Source: Oricola nitratireducens (GTDB lineage: Bacteria; Pseudomonadota; Alphaproteobacteria; Rhizobiales; Rhizobiaceae). Taken from it: a stretch of DNA of 64,000 nucleotides. Made by a program: the position numbers and the translations under genes. Of this stretch, positions 61,837 through 64,000 are shown piece by piece (the first letter of the stretch is position 1; each line of letters starts with the position of its first letter). Where the stretch lies: positions 1-64,000 of the forward strand of contig NZ_JACZCS010000032.1 of assembly GCF_014904745.1 (NCBI RefSeq), given 5' to 3'. The notes beneath the pieces are model-generated. The model made no database searches. It saw only the letters and a list, made by a program, of their open reading frames with translations, and was not told the origin of the DNA.

Positions 61837-62835
61837 TCAGTGGGTGGTGTCGAAATCCGACGGCGAAAAGCGGTAGACCGTGGAGCAGAACTCGCACTTC
61901 ACGGTGATCTTGCCGTCCTCGACGGATTCCGCGCGCTCTTCCGGAGACAGGGAGCGCAGCACGTTCTCCACCTTTTCACGCGAACAGGTGCAGCGGTCGT
62001 GGACGGGGCTCGGCTCGTTCGCCGTCACGCCGCGCTCGTGGAAAAGCCGGTAGAGCAGCGTATGAACGCCCACCGCGTCGTCGACGAGTTCGTCGGCGGC
62101 GACGGTGTCGAGCAACGCCTTGACCTCTAGCCAGGCGTCATCCTCCTCGATGTCGTGCAGTTCCGTGCCTTCCGGCGCTTCGCCGGGATGCAGGTCGGGC
62201 TGGCGCATGCGCTCCGGCGAGTCGGGCAGGAACTGGGCGAGTATGCCGCCGGCGCGCCAGTGATTGTGGCTCTGGCCGTCATCGCCGCGCACGATCAGGC
62301 GGCCGACCGCGAGACGCAGCTCGGTCGGGATCTGTTCGGACTGGCGGAAATAGTTGCGCGCAACCTCCTCCAGCGAGGTCCCGTCAAGCGCCACGATGCC
62401 CTGGTAGCGCTGCATGTATTCGCCCTGATCGACGGTCAGCGCCAGAACGCCCTTGCCGAGCAGACCGGCGGGATCGGCCGATCCGGATTCCACGGCCGCG
62501 TTGACCGCGTCCTCATCCCAGCGGGCGTAGGCGCGCACGCCATCGGGCGTCGCGAAATCGACGACGAGAAACGACACCGGGCCGTCCGTCTGGCACTGGG
62601 CGATGAACTTGCCCTCGAATTTCAGCGACGTGCCGAGCAACACCGTCAGCACGATCATCTCTGCGAGCAGGCGGGCGACGGGTTCGGGATAGTCGTGCCG
62701 GTCGAGAATGGCGTCCAGCATCGGGCCGATCATCACGGCGCGGCCGCGCGCATCGAGGGCGTCGACGCGGAACGGAACGACCGCGTCCATCGGGTCGGTT
62801 TCATTCATGCCGGCAAATGCAGAGTGTCCGCTCAC
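61837..62835 (-). CDS. hslO: redox-regulated molecular chaperone Hsp33
   Basis: The 332-residue protein is Hsp33: N-terminal domain [23 protein letters not shown], and C-terminal zinc-cysteine switch with [15 protein letters not shown] and [13 protein letters not shown], giving the four cysteines that sense oxidative stress by releasing zinc. Disulfide formation turns it into a holdase chaperone. GTG 62835 overlaps the argF stop as GTGA and gives the best N-terminus; a nearby ATG at 62808 is possible. It follows argF in an operon, an arrangement seen in many rhizobia. Confidence 0.92.
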   Translation of the reverse strand: MSGHSAFAGMNETDPMDAVVPFRVDALDARGRAVMIGPMLDAILDRHDYPEPVARLLAEMIVLTVLLGTSLKFEGKFIAQCQTDGPVSFLVVDFATPDGVRAYARWDEDAVNAAVESGSADPAGLLGKGVLALTVDQGEYMQRYQGIVALDGTSLEEVARNYFRQSEQIPTELRLAVGRLIVRGDDGQSHNHWRAGGILAQFLPDSPERMRQPDLHPGEAPEGTELHDIEEDDAWLEVKALLDTVAADELVDDAVGVHTLLYRLFHERGVTANEPSPVHDRCTCSREKVENVLRSLSPEERAESVEDGKITVKCEFCSTVYRFSPSDFDTTH

Positions 62836-63758
62836 GATTGGGACGCCTCCAACCCGAGACACCAGGCAATGATCGCCTTTTGCGCATGCAGGCGGTTCTC
62901 CGCCTCGTCGAAGACGACGGATTGCGGACCGTCGATAACGCCGTCCGTCACCTCCTCGCCGCGGTGTGCGGGCAGGCAGTGCATGAACAGCGCGTCATTC
63001 TTGGCATGCGCCATCAGCCGCTCGTTGACCTGATAGGGCATGAAGATGTTGTGGCCGCGGGCCTTTTCTTCCTGTCCCATGGACACCCATGTGTCGGTGA
63101 CGACGGCATCGGCGCCGTCGACCGCGGCCTCCGGATCGTGGCCGATCGTCACATTCGCGCCCTTCGAGCGCGCCCAGTCGGTGTAGCGGCTCTGGGGCTC
63201 GTTGCCCTCCGGCACGGCGACCGACAGGTCGAAGCCGAATTGCGGCGCCGCCTCGATGAAGGAATGGAGCACGTTGTTGCCGTCGCCCGACCACGCGATC
63301 CGCCGCCCCTCGACCGGCCCGCGATGTTCCTCGTAGGTCATCACGTCGGCCATGATCTGGCAGGGGTGCGTATCGTCGGTCAGCGCGTTGATGACGGGAA
63401 CCGTCGCCGCGTCAGCGAGTTCGAGCAGGCGGTCATGTTCCTTGGTGCGGATCATGATGATGTCGACATAGCGCGACAGCACCCGCGCGGTGTCGGCGAT
63501 CGTCTCGTCGCGGCCAAGCTGCATTTCCGCGCCGGTCAGCATGATCGTCTCGCCGCCGAGCTGGCGCATGGCGACATCGAAGGAGACGCGGGTCCGCGTC
63601 GACGGCTTCTCGAAAATCATCGCAAGCACCTTGCCGGCAAGCGGCGAGCCGGCAGTGCCGCCCTTCTGCGCGCTCTTGCGGGTTTTGGCGTTGTCGAGAA
63701 TGGCCCGCAGGTCACCGGCCGAAACGGCGGCAATATCGAGAAAATGACGAACACTCAT
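62832..63758 (-). CDS. argF: ornithine carbamoyltransferase
   Basis: The 308-residue enzyme joins carbamoyl phosphate and ornithine to citrulline. The carbamoyl-phosphate site is [12 protein letters not shown] (STRTR at 53-57), the second site is HPCQIMAD (131-138), and the ornithine loop is [13 protein letters not shown] (about 260). Normal length. It stands between argD (43 bp upstream) and hslO (four-base overlap) and is expressed with them. Confidence 0.96.
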   Translation of the reverse strand: MSVRHFLDIAAVSAGDLRAILDNAKTRKSAQKGGTAGSPLAGKVLAMIFEKPSTRTRVSFDVAMRQLGGETIMLTGAEMQLGRDETIADTARVLSRYVDIIMIRTKEHDRLLELADAATVPVINALTDDTHPCQIMADVMTYEEHRGPVEGRRIAWSGDGNNVLHSFIEAAPQFGFDLSVAVPEGNEPQSRYTDWARSKGANVTIGHDPEAAVDGADAVVTDTWVSMGQEEKARGHNIFMPYQVNERLMAHAKNDALFMHCLPAHRGEEVTDGVIDGPQSVVFDEAENRLHAQKAIIAWCLGLEASQS

Positions 63759-63801
63759 AACTCAGTTCCAAATCTGCTTTTCATCAAGGGATGGAATGCG
63801 G

Positions 63802-64000
63802 TCAACGGCCGCCATGTCCGCTGGACAGGCTTGCGGCGGCCTTTTCGATGCGCTCCAGGGCGATGCGGATATCCTCGTCGGTCGAGGTCAGCGGCGGCAG
63901 GATGCGCACGACGTTATCGCCGGCCGGCACGGTCAGCATATGGTTGGCGTAAAGCTCTTTCACAAGAGCGGTGTTGGGAACCACGCATTTGAGGCCCAGC
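63802..64000 (-). CDS. argD: acetylornithine aminotransferase, C-terminal part (runs off the window)
   Basis: The last ~65 residues of a class III aminotransferase are present: LGLKCVVPNTALVKELYANHM, then TVPAGDNVVRILPPLTSTDEDI and IEKAAASL. This C-terminal pattern matches acetylornithine/succinyldiaminopimelate aminotransferase, and the following argF gene supports ArgD. The catalytic part lies beyond position 64000. Confidence 0.85.
   Translation of the reverse strand, partial: LGLKCVVPNTALVKELYANHMLTVPAGDNVVRILPPLTSTDEDIRIALERIEKAAASLSSGHGGR

Noticed and set aside
1-64000. CRISPR arrays, insertion sequences, rRNA genes, replication origin
   Set aside because: No regularly spaced repeats, transposase motifs, rRNA segments, or DnaA-box/repABC-type features were seen anywhere in the window.

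Overview
The window looks like the chromosome of a high-GC alphaproteobacterium of the order Hyphomicrobiales (Rhizobiales), close to Rhizobiaceae/Phyllobacteriaceae. The signs are a PodJ-type polar scaffold, a SAM-II riboswitch in front of metZ, a class I lysyl-tRNA synthetase, a double-length dCTP deaminase, a TIGR02186/TauE-SafE pair, and a C-rich palindromic intergenic repeat of the kind common in rhizobia. Coding density is high, most genes sit in short operons with 1-4 bp overlaps, and no prophage, integrase, insertion sequence, rRNA operon or CRISPR array is visible. The species cannot be named from the sequence alone.

Layout. 1-7.3 kb: LysR regulator, tRNA-Phe(GAA), DUF952-pyrD operon, a solitary AbiV/HEPN gene of unusual composition, a MATE exporter, a histone-deacetylase-family amidohydrolase, and a CAP-domain protein coupled to a small membrane protein. 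7.4-15.7 kb: all four parts of the ligase-associated DNA damage response set (ATP-dependent ligase, metallo-beta-lactamase exonuclease, Lhr-type DEXH helicase, PdeM phosphoesterase), but dispersed and interleaved with a PEBP-like secreted protein, an unknown secreted protein and a TPR-methyltransferase. 15.7-21.9 kb: TIGR02186 protein plus TauE/SafE exporter, then podJ. 21.9-30 kb: a MerR regulator followed by a beta-oxidation operon (two acyl-CoA dehydrogenases, a GST-like protein, thiolase, FadB/J-type trifunctional protein), with a near-perfect inverted-repeat operator in front.

30-31.7 kb is a patch that looks inserted: MarR regulator, alpha/beta hydrolase and a broken small membrane-protein gene, closed on the right by a degenerate copy of the 3' end of the fadJ-like gene and its terminator. 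31.7-39.5 kb: DbpA-like DEAD-box helicase, a LysR-controlled run of small redox/stress-type proteins (AhpD-like, PNPOx-like, DUF1348, YHS), an unknown protein and an MFS exporter. 39.5-45.4 kb: an ectoine catabolism cluster (doeD, doeC, doeX, divergent doeA-doeB) without its usual transporter. 45.4-49.4 kb: rhlE-type helicase with a long leader, an ArsR-SRPBCC pair, and a divergent pair of a PycTM-like membrane protein and a LexA-like S24 regulator sharing a palindrome on the membrane-protein promoter.

49.4-64 kb: lysK, TerB-like protein, sterol-desaturase-family protein, periplasmic solute-binding protein, a large membrane glycosyltransferase, dcd, the SAM-II riboswitch plus intrinsic terminator plus metZ, an M20 amidohydrolase, a CDP-alcohol phosphatidyltransferase, apaG-trkH, and an argD(partial)-argF-hslO operon. 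Apart from the 3.4-4.1 kb and 30-31.7 kb patches the region reads as ordinary core chromosome. The most unusual points are the S24/PycTM pair, the riboswitch with a terminator, the fadJ-tail scar and the dispersed damage-response set.
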